DNA of 48,489 nt from Solirubrobacteraceae bacterium (GCA_017882375.1 JADGPP010000016.1:1-48489); one strand, 5' to 3'. Shown: positions 7,504-15,865, counted from the first letter of the stretch. Program-made: numbers and translations. The notes: generated from the letters alone by a model not told the origin.

Positions 7504-8234
7504 CCGCCGCTCAGCAGGTGCACCTCGCCAGCGTCCAGCGTGGCGCGTCCACCGTCGGTGAGCGACACGACCAGCCGGCCCGCTCCGTCGATTCCCTGCG
7601 CGCGCCCGCGCCCGGCGCTCCACGTCACCTCGCGCCCGCGCAGCGCGTCGCGCGCCCGCCACGCCCGCAGCGTCTCATCGCTGGGCTGGGCCAGTCGTAG
7701 CTCCAGCGCGTCGATCAGCTGTGCAAGCGCCCGCTCGATGTCCGCGGGCATCAGACCGAGCGTCGCCGCGGTGCCGTGCAGCTCCGCCGGCAGATCATCG
7801 ACTTCAACTGCGACGTTGACGCCGATGCCGAGCACTGCCCAGCCCTCCTGCGGGCGCCCCTCGGCGAGGATGCCCGCGACCTTCACAAGGCCATCACCGC
7901 GTGCGAGCACGATGTCGTTGGGCCACTTGATCTGCGCCTGCTCGCCGGCGAGGTCGCACACCGCCACGGCGGCGATCAGCGGCAGCAGCGGCGGCACAGA
8001 GCCCGAAGGGCTCTGTCGCAGCACCAGCGACATCAGCAGTGCGCTGCCCGCCGGCGCCGACCAGCGGCGACCCTGCCGTCCGCGCCCGGCGGTCTGCTCG
8101 CAGGCGGTCACGAGCGTCCCGTGCGGAGCGCCGGCCAGCGCCAGCTCGCGCGCGCGGTCGCTCGTCGAGTCGGTGCGCCGCAGGTGCAGTCGTGGATGGC
8201 CCAGGCGCGGTCGGGCGCTCACCAGGCTGCTCAT
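7500..8234 (-). CDS. birA: Biotin--[acetyl-CoA-carboxylase] ligase
   Basis: Protein of 244 aa that joins biotin to the lysine of biotin carboxyl carrier proteins through biotinyl-AMP. The adenylate-binding loop GRGRQGR is at 50-56, KWPND at 103-107, and the catalytic Lys in LVKVAGILAE at about 116. The length and the start (MSSLVSARP) show there is no N-terminal helix-turn-helix, so it is a group I ligase that does not repress transcription. It is the last gene of the long minus-strand run, 13 bp after cobA-hemD. Its 3' end overlaps the helicase stop (TTAG). Confidence 0.92.
   Translation of the reverse strand: MSSLVSARPRLGHPRLHLRRTDSTSDRARELALAGAPHGTLVTACEQTAGRGRQGRRWSAPAGSALLMSLVLRQSPSGSVPPLLPLIAAVAVCDLAGEQAQIKWPNDIVLARGDGLVKVAGILAEGRPQEGWAVLGIGVNVAVEVDDLPAELHGTAATLGLMPADIERALAQLIDALELRLAQPSDETLRAWRARDALRGREVTWSAGRGRAQGIDGAGRLVVSLTDGGRATLDAGEVHLLSGG
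7996..8016. repeat. Perfect 9-bp hairpin inside birA
   Basis: ACAGAGCCC (7996-8004), loop GAA, GGGCTCTGT (8008-8016). It lies in codons for the QSPSGSV segment of BirA. The segment may be a poorly conserved loop of the protein, so the hairpin could have a role in mRNA or be chance. Confidence 0.5.
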
Positions 8235-8247
8235 CGCACCGCCGTCC

Positions 8248-9738
8248 TCACCGCGTGGCGGCGTCGGCGAGCAACGCCTGCAGCAGGCCTTCGATGTCGT
8301 GCGCGGAGGCCTCGACGTCGACCGTCAGCCCGTGCTCGCGCAGAGCCTCGCTGGTGACCGGTCCGATCGAGACGACGCGGGTCTGCGCTGAGAGCGAGCC
8401 ACCGTCCGCCCCCTCGCCGGCCGCGGCGAGGAAGTTGCGCACCGTCGAGGCAGAGGTGAAGGTGACGTAGTCGGCCGCAAGTGCCAGCGCGAGCGCGTCG
8501 GCGGAGAGCGGCTCGACGACGGTTTCGTACAGGTCGAGCACGTCGACGTCGGCTCCGCCCGCGCGCAGCGCGTCGGGCAGCGTCTCGCGCCCGCCGCGAG
8601 CGCGCGCAACGAGCGCGCGGGTCACGGCCACGTCCGCGAGCGCCTGCACCAGACCCTCGGCGACGAAGCGCTCGGGCACGATGTCCGCGGCGATCCCGTG
8701 CCGGGCGAGCGCATCGGTCGTGCCAGGGCCGATCGACGCGATCCGCGCGCCCGCCAGCGCGCGCGCGTCGCGACCTGCAGCGGCCAGGCGCTCGAACAGC
8801 TCGTTCGCCGCGTTGGGGCTGGTCACGCAGATCAGGTCGTATGCCGTGGGGTCCAGCGCCGGGCCCGGGAGCCTCTGCGTGCGCACGACGGGTGCCTGCA
8901 CGACGCGCGCGCCCAGCTCACGCAGGCTGCGCGCCAGGCCGCTGGCCTGCGCGCGGGCTCGCGTTACGGCCACCGTGCGTCCGGCGAGCGGCTTGCGCGT
9001 CGCCCACGCCAGCTGCTCGGCCAGGGCGGCCACGGCGCCGACGACGGTGATCGACGGCGAGCCGACGCCCTCGCGCTGGACACGCTCGGCGATCGTCTGC
9101 AGCGTCGCGCCGACCGTTCGCTGCGTGGGCAGGGTCCCGGCCTCGACGACCGCCGCAGGCTCGGACGGGTCACGCCCGGCGGCGATCAGCGAGCTGGCGA
9201 TCTGCGCGAGGCGGCCCACGCCCATGTAGAAGACCAGCGTGCCCGGAAACGCCGCGAGCGCCTGCCAGTCCAGCTCGCTGTCGTCGCCGGTTCGCCCGGT
9301 GACGAACGCCACCGCCGTCGCCAGCCCGCGATGCGTCACCGGGATGCCCGCGTAGGCGAGCGCCGCCACGCCGGCCGTCACGCCCGAGACGACCTCGAAG
9401 GGGATGCCCGCGGTGCGCAGCGTCAGCGCCTCCTCGCCGCCGCGGCCGAACACGAACGGGTCGCCGCCCTTCAGGCGCACGACCGACTTGCCCTCGAGCG
9501 CGCGCGCGAGCATCAGCGCTTCGGTCTGCTGCTGTGGCACCGAGTCGCCGCCGCCGCCCTGCTTGCCGGCGAACAGCAGCTCCGCGTCCGCGCGCGCGCC
9601 GTCCAGCGCCGAGTCGGGGATCAGCCGGTCATAGAGGATCACGTCAGCGTGCGCGATCAGCTCCAGCGCGCGCGCCGTGAGCAGTCCGGGGTCGCCGGGA
9701 CCGGCGCCGACCAGATAGACGCGCCCGGTCGTGCTCAC
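8248..9738 (-). CDS. cobA-hemD: Fused uroporphyrinogen-III C-methyltransferase / uroporphyrinogen-III synthase
   Basis: Protein of 496 aa with two domains. Residues 1 to about 245 are a SUMT methylase (VGAGPGDPGLLT near 10-21, RLKGGDPFVFGRGGEE near 89-104), which methylates uroporphyrinogen III twice to precorrin-2. Residues about 250-496 are the HemD fold (GRTVAVTRARAQ, ICVTSPNAANEL, SIGPVTSEAL), which closes hydroxymethylbilane to uroporphyrinogen III. One protein thus makes the branch-point compound and draws it into siroheme/cobalamin synthesis. The GTG start overlaps the vapC stop by 4 bp (GTGA). The precorrin-2 dehydrogenase for the next step is the first gene of the same run. Confidence 0.94.
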   Translation of the reverse strand: MSTTGRVYLVGAGPGDPGLLTARALELIAHADVILYDRLIPDSALDGARADAELLFAGKQGGGGDSVPQQQTEALMLARALEGKSVVRLKGGDPFVFGRGGEEALTLRTAGIPFEVVSGVTAGVAALAYAGIPVTHRGLATAVAFVTGRTGDDSELDWQALAAFPGTLVFYMGVGRLAQIASSLIAAGRDPSEPAAVVEAGTLPTQRTVGATLQTIAERVQREGVGSPSITVVGAVAALAEQLAWATRKPLAGRTVAVTRARAQASGLARSLRELGARVVQAPVVRTQRLPGPALDPTAYDLICVTSPNAANELFERLAAAGRDARALAGARIASIGPGTTDALARHGIAADIVPERFVAEGLVQALADVAVTRALVARARGGRETLPDALRAGGADVDVLDLYETVVEPLSADALALALAADYVTFTSASTVRNFLAAAGEGADGGSLSAQTRVVSIGPVTSEALREHGLTVDVEASAHDIEGLLQALLADAATR

Positions 9739-10124
9739 TCGCCAACCGGCCAGTGGTCGACATCGAGCTCGGGCATCGGGAAGTGCTTCGGGTTGCCTGT
9801 AGCCAGGCGCGCGTCGACGCCCAAAGCCGCTGCCGCGATCAGGCAGTCTGCCTGCGACAGCGTGACTCCCTTGCGCGCATAGTCCCTACGCCAGCGGCCC
9901 GCACGCTCGCCCTCGATGCGACCGAGGGAAGCGAGTTGGAGACCGTTGAGGAAGCGGGCGACGAGCGCCTGCTCCTCTGCGTGCGCCCCGCGCATGACCT
10001 CCTCGACGTTGACTGCGCAGATCCATGGCGCATGCTCTGCGCTGCGCAGGTCCCGCAAACGCGCGGCCGCGGAGCGGCCTCGCAGCGCGTCGATCAACAC
10101 GGTCGTATCGAGCAGCAGCGCCAA
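9735..10124 (-). CDS. vapC: VapC-type PIN-domain ribonuclease toxin
   Basis: Protein of 129 aa. PIN-domain acidic residues are in place: Asp6 (LLLDTTVLID), Glu41/Glu42 (NVEEVMRG), Asp93 (QADCLIAAAA), with Asn111 (ATGNPKHF) where a fourth polar or acidic residue is usual. PIN toxins cleave tRNA or rRNA with Mg2+. The only available start is TTG at 10124, 3 bp after the antitoxin stop. The stop overlaps the start of cobA-hemD by 4 bp, so the toxin is translationally linked to a tetrapyrrole enzyme, which is unusual. With its RHH partner it forms a VapBC pair placed between hemC and cobA-hemD. Confidence 0.88.
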   Translation of the reverse strand: MALLLDTTVLIDALRGRSAAARLRDLRSAEHAPWICAVNVEEVMRGAHAEEQALVARFLNGLQLASLGRIEGERAGRWRRDYARKGVTLSQADCLIAAAALGVDARLATGNPKHFPMPELDVDHWPVGE

Positions 10125-10127
10125 CGA

Positions 10128-10367
10128 CTAACCGACGCGCGCGGGGTCGCCCGAACGCTGCGCCGTCACCCAACCGGCGGGATCGTCGTCCCACTCGTGC
10201 TCGCGCCCGGCGAGCGCGCCCAAGCTCGCTTCGATGTCGTCCCAGCGACGTTCGTCCTCGAGCGCGCGGCGTACCGTCTCACCGATGAACGCACTGCGGC
10301 GACGTCGACCGACACGAGTATCCAGCTGTGCGACGAGGTCATCCTCGAGACTTATGTGCAGACGCAT
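10128..10367 (-). CDS. vapB: VapB-type ribbon-helix-helix antitoxin
   Basis: Protein of 79 aa starting MRLHISLEDDLVAQLD. This is the usual beta strand plus first helix of a ribbon-helix-helix DNA-binding domain, followed by RRRRSAFIGETVRRALEDE as the second helix. The C-terminal half (DDIEASLGALAGREHEWDDD) is acidic and suited to wrapping the toxin. The start at 10367 is preferred to one six codons upstream because MRLHISLEDD is the conserved family start. Such proteins bind VapC and repress their own promoter. The hemC stop lies 40 bp upstream, so a private promoter or operator could fit at 10368-10407. Confidence 0.85.
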   Translation of the reverse strand: MRLHISLEDDLVAQLDTRVGRRRRSAFIGETVRRALEDERRWDDIEASLGALAGREHEWDDDPAGWVTAQRSGDPARVG

Positions 10368-10407
10368 GGCCACAGGATAACACACACATCTCCAGGACTG
10401 TCAGCGG

Positions 10408-11331
10408 TTAGGTGGCGGCGGCCATCTGCGCTGCCTGCGCGAGCATCTCGGCCGCACCGACGGTGCGCAGCCGGCCGGCAAGCGCGCATCCGAGCGCCTC
10501 GGGCTCGGCGGATGCACCGTGCAGCTCGTCGCTGGCCCACGTGGAGCCGTCGGGCAGGCCCACCCACGCGCGCAGGCGCAAGGAGCCGTCGGCTGCCACG
10601 GCATGTGCGCCCAGCGGCGTGTCACAGCTGGCCTGCAGCGAGCGCGCGAGCGCGCGCTCGGCGAGCAGGCAGGCGAGTGAGTCCACGCAGCCGATCGCCG
10701 CGAGTGCCTCGTGCGCGGATGCGTCGTCGCTGCGCGCCTGCAGCGCGAGCGTTCCCTGACCGGGCGCGGGAACGAAGCGAAGCGGATCGAGCACGGCGCC
10801 GATGGCATCCTCGCGCCCCAGCCGTTGCAGGCCGGCGCGAGCGAGCACGACCGCATCGAGCTCGCCCCGCTGCAGCTTTGCCAGGCGCGTGTCGACGTTG
10901 CCGCGAATCGCAACCGGCTCCAGGTCCTCGCGCGCTGCCAGCAGCTGCGCTACGCGCCGCACGCTGCTCGTGCCCACTCGCGCACCGGGCGCGAGCGCGT
11001 CCAGGCTCGCGGCGCCGCACAGTGCGTCCTCGGCGCCCGCGCGCGGCGGCGCGGCGACGAGCGCGAGCCCGTCGACGGGCTCGCCGGGCACGTCCTTGGC
11101 GGAGTGCACGGCGACGTCGATCTCACCGCGCAGCAGCGCGCGCTGAAGCTCTGAGACCCAGCGCGACTTGTCCTCGCCGGGCGGGGACGTCTGCACTCCG
11201 GCGGACTCACGATCGCCGCGCGTGACGATCGGGACGATCTCGACGTCGCCCCGCTGGCCGGCTTGCAACCGGTCGAGCACCAGCCTTGCCTGTGCGAGCG
11301 CCAGCGCGCTCGCACGGGTGCCGATCCGCAT
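10408..11331 (-). CDS. hemC: Hydroxymethylbilane synthase (porphobilinogen deaminase)
   Basis: Protein of 307 aa that polymerises four porphobilinogen units into hydroxymethylbilane. The start MRIGTRASALALAQA is the family signature. HSAKDVP places the catalytic Asp at 80, GTSSVRR lies at 120-126, and Cys236 in SLQASCDTPLG carries the dipyrromethane cofactor. The C-terminal domain continues normally to the end. The ATG overlaps the hemA stop by 1 bp (TGATG), giving tight coupling. Its product feeds HemD, encoded two genes downstream after the VapBC pair. Confidence 0.96.
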   Translation of the reverse strand: MRIGTRASALALAQARLVLDRLQAGQRGDVEIVPIVTRGDRESAGVQTSPPGEDKSRWVSELQRALLRGEIDVAVHSAKDVPGEPVDGLALVAAPPRAGAEDALCGAASLDALAPGARVGTSSVRRVAQLLAAREDLEPVAIRGNVDTRLAKLQRGELDAVVLARAGLQRLGREDAIGAVLDPLRFVPAPGQGTLALQARSDDASAHEALAAIGCVDSLACLLAERALARSLQASCDTPLGAHAVAADGSLRLRAWVGLPDGSTWASDELHGASAEPEALGCALAGRLRTVGAAEMLAQAAQMAAAT

Positions 11332-12668
11332 CAGCGCTCGCGACGGCGGCGCAGGTCGTGAACCTCCGCAAGCTCCGTCGCCGGACGCTCCTGCGACGGG
11401 GCGTCCTCGCGCAGACCGAACAGCTGGCGCACGAGCTCCAGGCTGGCGTGACCGCGCTCCTCGGAAAGGCTGCGCAGGCGGATCGTCGGCTCGTGCAGCA
11501 GGCGGCCCATGACCGCACGCGCGACGGCTTCGATGCGCGCGAGATCGCGCGGTGACGCCGACTCCCAGCGCCCGGAGTTCTCGGCGAGCACCTGCTCGAC
11601 GAGGTCGTTGCCGTGCTCGCGCAGCGCGCTGACGGTCGGCAGCGTCTGCAGCTGGCCGAGCCAGCGCGCGAAGCGGTGGATCTCCTCCTCGACGATTTCC
11701 TGCGCGCGCGGCGCCTCGCTCTCGCGCGTGCTCAGATTGCGCGCGACGACCGCCTGCAGGTCGTCGATGTCGTACAGGCTGACCCCCTCCAGCTCGCCGC
11801 AGGCGGCCTCGATGTCCCGTGGCACGGCGATGTCGATCAGCAGCAGCGGACGCTCCGAGCGCTCGCGCATCACCTGCTCGAGCTCGTCGCGCCCGACGAT
11901 CGGGTGCGGCGAAGAGGTCGAGGAGAGCACGATGTCGGCGCCGAGCAGCTGCTCGGGCAGCCCGTCGAGCCCGACGACCGTGCCGCCGAAGCGCTGCGCG
12001 AGGCTGAGCGCGCGGTCGGCGTGGCGGTTGGCGACGAAGAACGTGCCCGCCCCCTGATCGGCGAGCGCGCGCGCGGTCAGCTCGCTCGTCTCGCCGGCCC
12101 CGAGCACGACGACGTGACGGTCCTCCAGCCCACCGAGGACGCTCAACGCGAGATCGACCGCAACCGACGGGATGCTCACACGGCTGGAGCCGATGCTCGT
12201 CTCCGTGCGCACGCGCTTGCCGGTCGTCAGCGCCGCCGCGAACAGCCGGTTGGACAGCGGGCCCGTGCAGCCGGCGTGCATCGCCGCCTCGTGCGCGCGC
12301 TTGACCTGCCCCTGGATCTCGGCCTCGCCGACGATCATCGACTCCAGACCGGCCGTCACGCGGTAGAGCTGGCGCGCGGCGTCGCAGTTGCGCGGCGAGT
12401 AGATCGCGTCGGCCAGCTCGGTCGGGCGGATCGCGGCACGCCGCGCGAGCAGCCCGAGCACGTCGGACTCCGCGCGCACCGGGTCGCCGACGACCAGGTA
12501 GACCTCGGTGCGGTTGCACGTGGAGATCACGACGGCCTCGCGCACCTCCGGCGTGGCGGTGGCCTGTTCGGCGAACTCGGTCGCCTGCTGCTCGGTGAAG
12601 GCCACGCGCTCGCGCAGCGCCACCGGCGCCGTCTTGTGCGAGATGCCGAGCGCCAGCAGCTCACTCAT
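11331..12668 (-). CDS. hemA: Glutamyl-tRNA reductase
   Basis: Protein of 445 aa that reduces glutamyl-tRNA(Glu) with NADPH to glutamate-1-semialdehyde, the first committed step of C5-type tetrapyrrole synthesis. The catalytic Cys51 is in STCNRTEVY, and GISHKTAPVALRE is at 8-20. The NADPH domain shows VVVLGAGETSEL, and the C-terminal dimerisation helices include HRFARWLGQLQ. Its start overlaps the ccmD-like stop by 4 bp and its stop overlaps the hemC start by 1 bp. The next pathway genes hemL and hemB are not in the window. Confidence 0.96.
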   Translation of the reverse strand: MSELLALGISHKTAPVALRERVAFTEQQATEFAEQATATPEVREAVVISTCNRTEVYLVVGDPVRAESDVLGLLARRAAIRPTELADAIYSPRNCDAARQLYRVTAGLESMIVGEAEIQGQVKRAHEAAMHAGCTGPLSNRLFAAALTTGKRVRTETSIGSSRVSIPSVAVDLALSVLGGLEDRHVVVLGAGETSELTARALADQGAGTFFVANRHADRALSLAQRFGGTVVGLDGLPEQLLGADIVLSSTSSPHPIVGRDELEQVMRERSERPLLLIDIAVPRDIEAACGELEGVSLYDIDDLQAVVARNLSTRESEAPRAQEIVEEEIHRFARWLGQLQTLPTVSALREHGNDLVEQVLAENSGRWESASPRDLARIEAVARAVMGRLLHEPTIRLRSLSEERGHASLELVRQLFGLREDAPSQERPATELAEVHDLRRRRER

Positions 12669-12895
12669 ACCAGCGTCGACTCCCGCTGCTGCGATTCGCC
12701 GGACTCCTGCGAGGCGGTCGCCTGCTCGCGCGCCAGCAGCTCGCCGAGATCGCGCTCCAGGCGCCTGGAGCGGATCGCCATGATCGCCACGTACACGAGC
12801 ACGAGCGCGAACAGCACGATGTATGCAGCGGCGACGTACTTCCCCGCCTCGTGCAATGGCAACGCCGGCAGCTCGCCAAGCGGCGCGGCGACCAT
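12665..12895 (-). CDS. ccmD: CcmD-like small membrane protein
   Basis: Protein of 76 aa with one membrane helix (about 18-41, GKYVAAAYIVLFALVLVYVA), then a basic RSRRLERDL segment and a polar tail. This matches the topology of CcmD, which stabilises the CcmABC-CcmE complex in cytochrome c maturation. The assignment rests mainly on position: its ATG overlaps the ccmC stop by 1 bp and its stop overlaps the hemA start by 4 bp. The sequence itself is weakly conserved in this family, so the name is an inference. Confidence 0.75.
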   Translation of the reverse strand: MVAAPLGELPALPLHEAGKYVAAAYIVLFALVLVYVAIMAIRSRRLERDLGELLAREQATASQESGESQQRESTLV

Positions 12896-13677
12896 CAGAT
12901 GCCCGGCCTCTCGGGCGCGTGCGCGGTCATTGCCGTTGCGTGCACGCTCGGCGCCGCGCTGCGTGCACGCGCCGGGGCGACGGCGACGGCTGTGCCCGCC
13001 CGGCGATCGGCCAGGCGGCGCAGCGCGCGCAGCTGTGCGCGCGTGTGCTTGGCCGTCAGCTCGTATTTGCACAGCGTCGTGAACAGCAGCGCGATGCCGA
13101 GCAGCGACACGAGGAACGTCAGCGCCATCTGCGACGGCAGGTTCGAGGTGGCACCGAGCACGCGCGGATGCACGTACGCGGTCGAGGCGCGCACCGCGAT
13201 GAAGTTCAGCGGCACGAAGGCCCCGGCGGTGACGGCGAACACCGATGCGTAGCGCGCCTGGCGCTCGGGGTCCTCGATCGCGAAGCGCAGCGGCTGGTAG
13301 GTGGCGTACAGCAAGAAGACGATCAGGAAGGAGACAAGCGTCGGCTCGTCCCACACCCACCAGTGCCCCCACGAGCCCTTCGCCCAGATCGAGCCGGTGA
13401 TCAGCGTGGCGACGCCGAAGATCAAGCTCATGTGGATCGCCACGTAGGAGTGCATGTCCCAGCGCGGATCGCGCGTGCGCAGATGCTGGATCGCGAACAG
13501 CCCGCCGGCGACGAAGCCGCACAGCGCGACGATCGCCAGCGGCACGTGCACGTAGAAGATCTTCTGCAAGAAGCCCTGTTCGGCTTCCAGCGGCGCGTAG
13601 AAGAACACGAGCGCCAGCGCGAGCGCCATCACGGCGACCGTCGAGATGCTCAGCGCGCGCAGACCCTTTCCATACAC
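12895..13677 (-). CDS. ccmC: Heme transporter/handling protein CcmC
   Basis: Protein of 260 aa with six predicted membrane helices. The tryptophan-rich heme-binding loop SWGHWWVWDEP (102-112) and flanking histidines (YVHVP at about 42-46 and AYVHPRV further on) are the hallmarks of the CcmC/CcsA family. CcmC loads heme onto the chaperone CcmE at the outer face of the membrane. The C-terminal about 45 residues (Ala/Arg/Thr-rich) extend beyond the membrane core. ccmB ends upstream only 7 bp away. CcmE, CcmF and CcmH are not in the window, so the system is completed elsewhere. Confidence 0.93.
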   Translation of the reverse strand: MYGKGLRALSISTVAVMALALALVFFYAPLEAEQGFLQKIFYVHVPLAIVALCGFVAGGLFAIQHLRTRDPRWDMHSYVAIHMSLIFGVATLITGSIWAKGSWGHWWVWDEPTLVSFLIVFLLYATYQPLRFAIEDPERQARYASVFAVTAGAFVPLNFIAVRASTAYVHPRVLGATSNLPSQMALTFLVSLLGIALLFTTLCKYELTAKHTRAQLRALRRLADRRAGTAVAVAPARARSAAPSVHATAMTAHAPERPGI

Positions 13678-13684
13678 GGGTTTT

Positions 13685-14359
13685 TCAGTCCTCCAAGAGG
13701 AAATCGAACAGGGCGTAGGCGATCAGCCCGAACACCAGATCATAGAGGCCCAGCGTCAGCAGCCAGCGCGTCGGGGGATCGCCGGCATGGCCGAGCGTGA
13801 GCAGCGGAGACGTCGCTCGCGCGCCGCCGATCACGATCGGCACGAGCAGCGGCAGCGCCAGCAGCGGCCCGAGCAGATCGCGCGCGCGCGTGCGCACGGC
13901 GAGCGCGGCCACCAGCGTGCCGATCGCCGCGATGCCGAGGTCGCCGAGAGCGAGCACGCCGAGCAGCTGCGGCATCGCCTGCCCGAGCGAGGGGCCGAGC
14001 AGCAGCAGCGCGAAGGCGGGCACGGCGACGATCTCCAGCGCAACGAGGTAGGCCAGCAGCGCGAGCGCCTTGGCGACGAGCAGCGCCGTGCGCTCGACGG
14101 GAGCGAGCAGGAAGCCGTCGAAGCCGCCCTGGTCGGCGTCGGCGACGAACAGGCGGTTGATGCCGAGGATCGCCGCGAACAGCAGCGTCACCCAGAGGAT
14201 CCCCGCGGCCAGGTCGCCGTCGACGCTGCTGCGCTGCAGCGCAAAATGAAAGACGACGAATGTCGTCACGGCGAACAGCGACATGCCGGGAACCGACTCC
14301 AGCGTGCGCAGCTCCACGAGCAGCTCCTTGCGCAGCAGCGCGCCGACGGTGCGTCTCAT
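13685..14359 (-). CDS. ccmB: Heme exporter membrane subunit CcmB
   Basis: Protein of 224 aa with about six hydrophobic helices and no catalytic domain. The N-terminus (LLRKELLVELRT) and the segment NRLFVADADQGGFDGFLLAPVE match the CcmB family. It pairs with the CcmA ATPase to release holo-CcmE from CcmC. It overlaps ccmA by 4 bp and precedes ccmC by 7 bp. Confidence 0.92.
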   Translation of the reverse strand: MRRTVGALLRKELLVELRTLESVPGMSLFAVTTFVVFHFALQRSSVDGDLAAGILWVTLLFAAILGINRLFVADADQGGFDGFLLAPVERTALLVAKALALLAYLVALEIVAVPAFALLLLGPSLGQAMPQLLGVLALGDLGIAAIGTLVAALAVRTRARDLLGPLLALPLLVPIVIGGARATSPLLTLGHAGDPPTRWLLTLGLYDLVFGLIAYALFDFLLED

Positions 14360-15033
14360 CGGTACAGCTCGACGATCTCCTCGGCGCGCAGCTCGCCGGC
14401 CGCGCGCAGCAGCGCCGGGCGCCCGTCGCGCAGGCCGAGCACGACGTCGGCCTCGGCCAGCCCGCCGCCCGGGTCGTGGCTGCAGATCACGCGCGTGCGC
14501 CCCGACGCGGAGCCGATCAGCGGATCGACGAGCTCCACGGCGGCGGGGTCGAGATTCGAGCGCGGCTCGTCGAGCAGCAGCAGCTCGGGGTCGTGCAGCA
14601 CCGCGCGCGCGACCGCCACGCGCTGGACCATCCCGCGCGAGAGCGAGCGCAGCGGCTCGTCGGCGCGGTGCTCCAGGCGCACGCGCGCAAGCAGCTCCTC
14701 GACGCGCCCCGCCGCCACGTCGTGCAGGCGCGCGTGGAAGCGCAGGTTCTCGCGCGCGGTCAGCTCGCGATAGAGCAGCGGCTCGTGCCCCAGCAGGCCG
14801 ATCCGCCCGCGCACCGCCCAGGCCTCGCCGGGCAGCCTTGCGCCGAGCACGCGCACCTCGCCCGCGTGCGGGCGCAGCAGCGTCGCGAGCACGCGCAGAA
14901 GTGTGGTCTTGCCCGCGCCGTTGGGCCCGAACACGACGAGCGTCTGGCCCTGGAGCAATGACAGCGAGACGCCGTCCAGTGCCTCGCGCTCACCGTAGTG
15001 CCGAGAGAGCCCCTCGACCTGGACGGCAGCCAC
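14356..15033 (-). CDS. ccmA: ABC transporter ATPase CcmA
   Basis: Protein of 225 aa and one ABC domain. Walker A is GPNGAGKTT (36-44). The signature is SLSRGMVQRVAVARA, where the usual SGGQ is SRGM as in other CcmA proteins. Walker B is LLLLDEP, followed by NLD. The H-loop is CSHDP. The start is GTG at 15033, 2 bp after the stop of the precorrin-2 dehydrogenase gene. It provides ATP hydrolysis for heme delivery in cytochrome c maturation together with CcmB and CcmC encoded next. Confidence 0.92.
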   Translation of the reverse strand: MAAVQVEGLSRHYGEREALDGVSLSLLQGQTLVVFGPNGAGKTTLLRVLATLLRPHAGEVRVLGARLPGEAWAVRGRIGLLGHEPLLYRELTARENLRFHARLHDVAAGRVEELLARVRLEHRADEPLRSLSRGMVQRVAVARAVLHDPELLLLDEPRSNLDPAAVELVDPLIGSASGRTRVICSHDPGGGLAEADVVLGLRDGRPALLRAAGELRAEEIVELYR

Positions 15034-15035
15034 GC

Positions 15036-15806
15036 TCAGGCTCTCGACACCTGCGGCGTTCGCTGCATCTGCGCCCTCGCGATCAGCTCGCGCACGGCGC
15101 CTTCGCCCTGGCCGCTGGCGGCGCCGTCGCCGCGCAGCAGCTCGATCGGGTCGGGGTCGCCGTTGACGATGCCCTCGAAGAACTCCTTGCGGTCTCTATA
15201 TGTAGGCAGCGTGCCCTTGGCCCAGCCGCGCACCTCGTTGAGCAGCACGGCCAGGCGCGCGTAGGGCTCGCCGAACTGCCCCTCGATCTCCCTCTTCATC
15301 CGCTTTGCCAGCGCCGGCGAGGCGCCGGCGGTGGAGATCGCGATCGCCAGCGGTCCGCTGCGCACGATCGCCGGCAGGATGAAGTTGCACAACGGCGGCA
15401 CGTCGACGACGTTGGCCAGCATCGCGCGCCGCTCGGCGTCCTCGAACACGGCGATGTTCACGTCGGTGTCGTCGGTCGCGGCGATCACGATGAAGGCGCC
15501 CTGCAGGTCGGCCGGACCGGCGTACCGGCGGCGCTGCCACTCGATCGAGCCCTCGTCGGCGTACTCGCGCAGCGCCGGCTCGGCGTCAGGCGCGATCAGC
15601 GTGACCTGGCCATCGCAGGCGAGCAGGCCCTCGACCTTCTCCAGGCCGATCGACCCGCCGCCAACGACCACGCAGCGCCGGCCGGTGAGCTTCAGGCAGG
15701 CGATGTAGAAGGGCGTGTCGAGCATCCCCTGCACGCAGCTCTGATCGCAGATCCCCTTGCGCAGCTGGCACACGCACTCCTTTCCTGCATAAGCCTGGGC
15801 GGGCAT
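15036..15806 (-). CDS. Precorrin-2 dehydrogenase / sirohydrochlorin ferrochelatase-type protein
   Basis: Protein of 256 aa if started at 15806. From residue 28 it matches the CysG N-domain/Met8p/SirC family: [19 protein letters not shown] (NAD-binding Rossmann strand), [26 protein letters not shown] and [13 protein letters not shown]. It oxidises precorrin-2, made by CobA, to sirohydrochlorin and may insert iron. The first 27 residues hold four cysteines (C11, C13, C20, C24) and are not part of the usual fold. An alternative ATG at 15725 would remove them, but the GGGG next to it is too close to serve as a ribosome site. It is the first gene of the hem/ccm run. Confidence 0.85.
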   Translation of the reverse strand: MPAQAYAGKECVCQLRKGICDQSCVQGMLDTPFYIACLKLTGRRCVVVGGGSIGLEKVEGLLACDGQVTLIAPDAEPALREYADEGSIEWQRRRYAGPADLQGAFIVIAATDDTDVNIAVFEDAERRAMLANVVDVPPLCNFILPAIVRSGPLAIAISTAGASPALAKRMKREIEGQFGEPYARLAVLLNEVRGWAKGTLPTYRDRKEFFEGIVNGDPDPIELLRGDGAASGQGEGAVRELIARAQMQRTPQVSRA

Positions 15807-15865
15807 CGTTCAAGGGTAGTGCAGCGCATGTGCGCACATCTGCTCGGAGAGGTCAGCAGCGGTGT

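Noticed and set aside
10408-12519. A single minus-strand frame running through hemC and most of hemA
   Set aside because: Its C-terminal part is hemC, but the first about 395 residues are an Arg/Ala-rich out-of-frame reading of hemA. GC-rich DNA keeps such frames open; the ATG at 11331 is the true hemC start.
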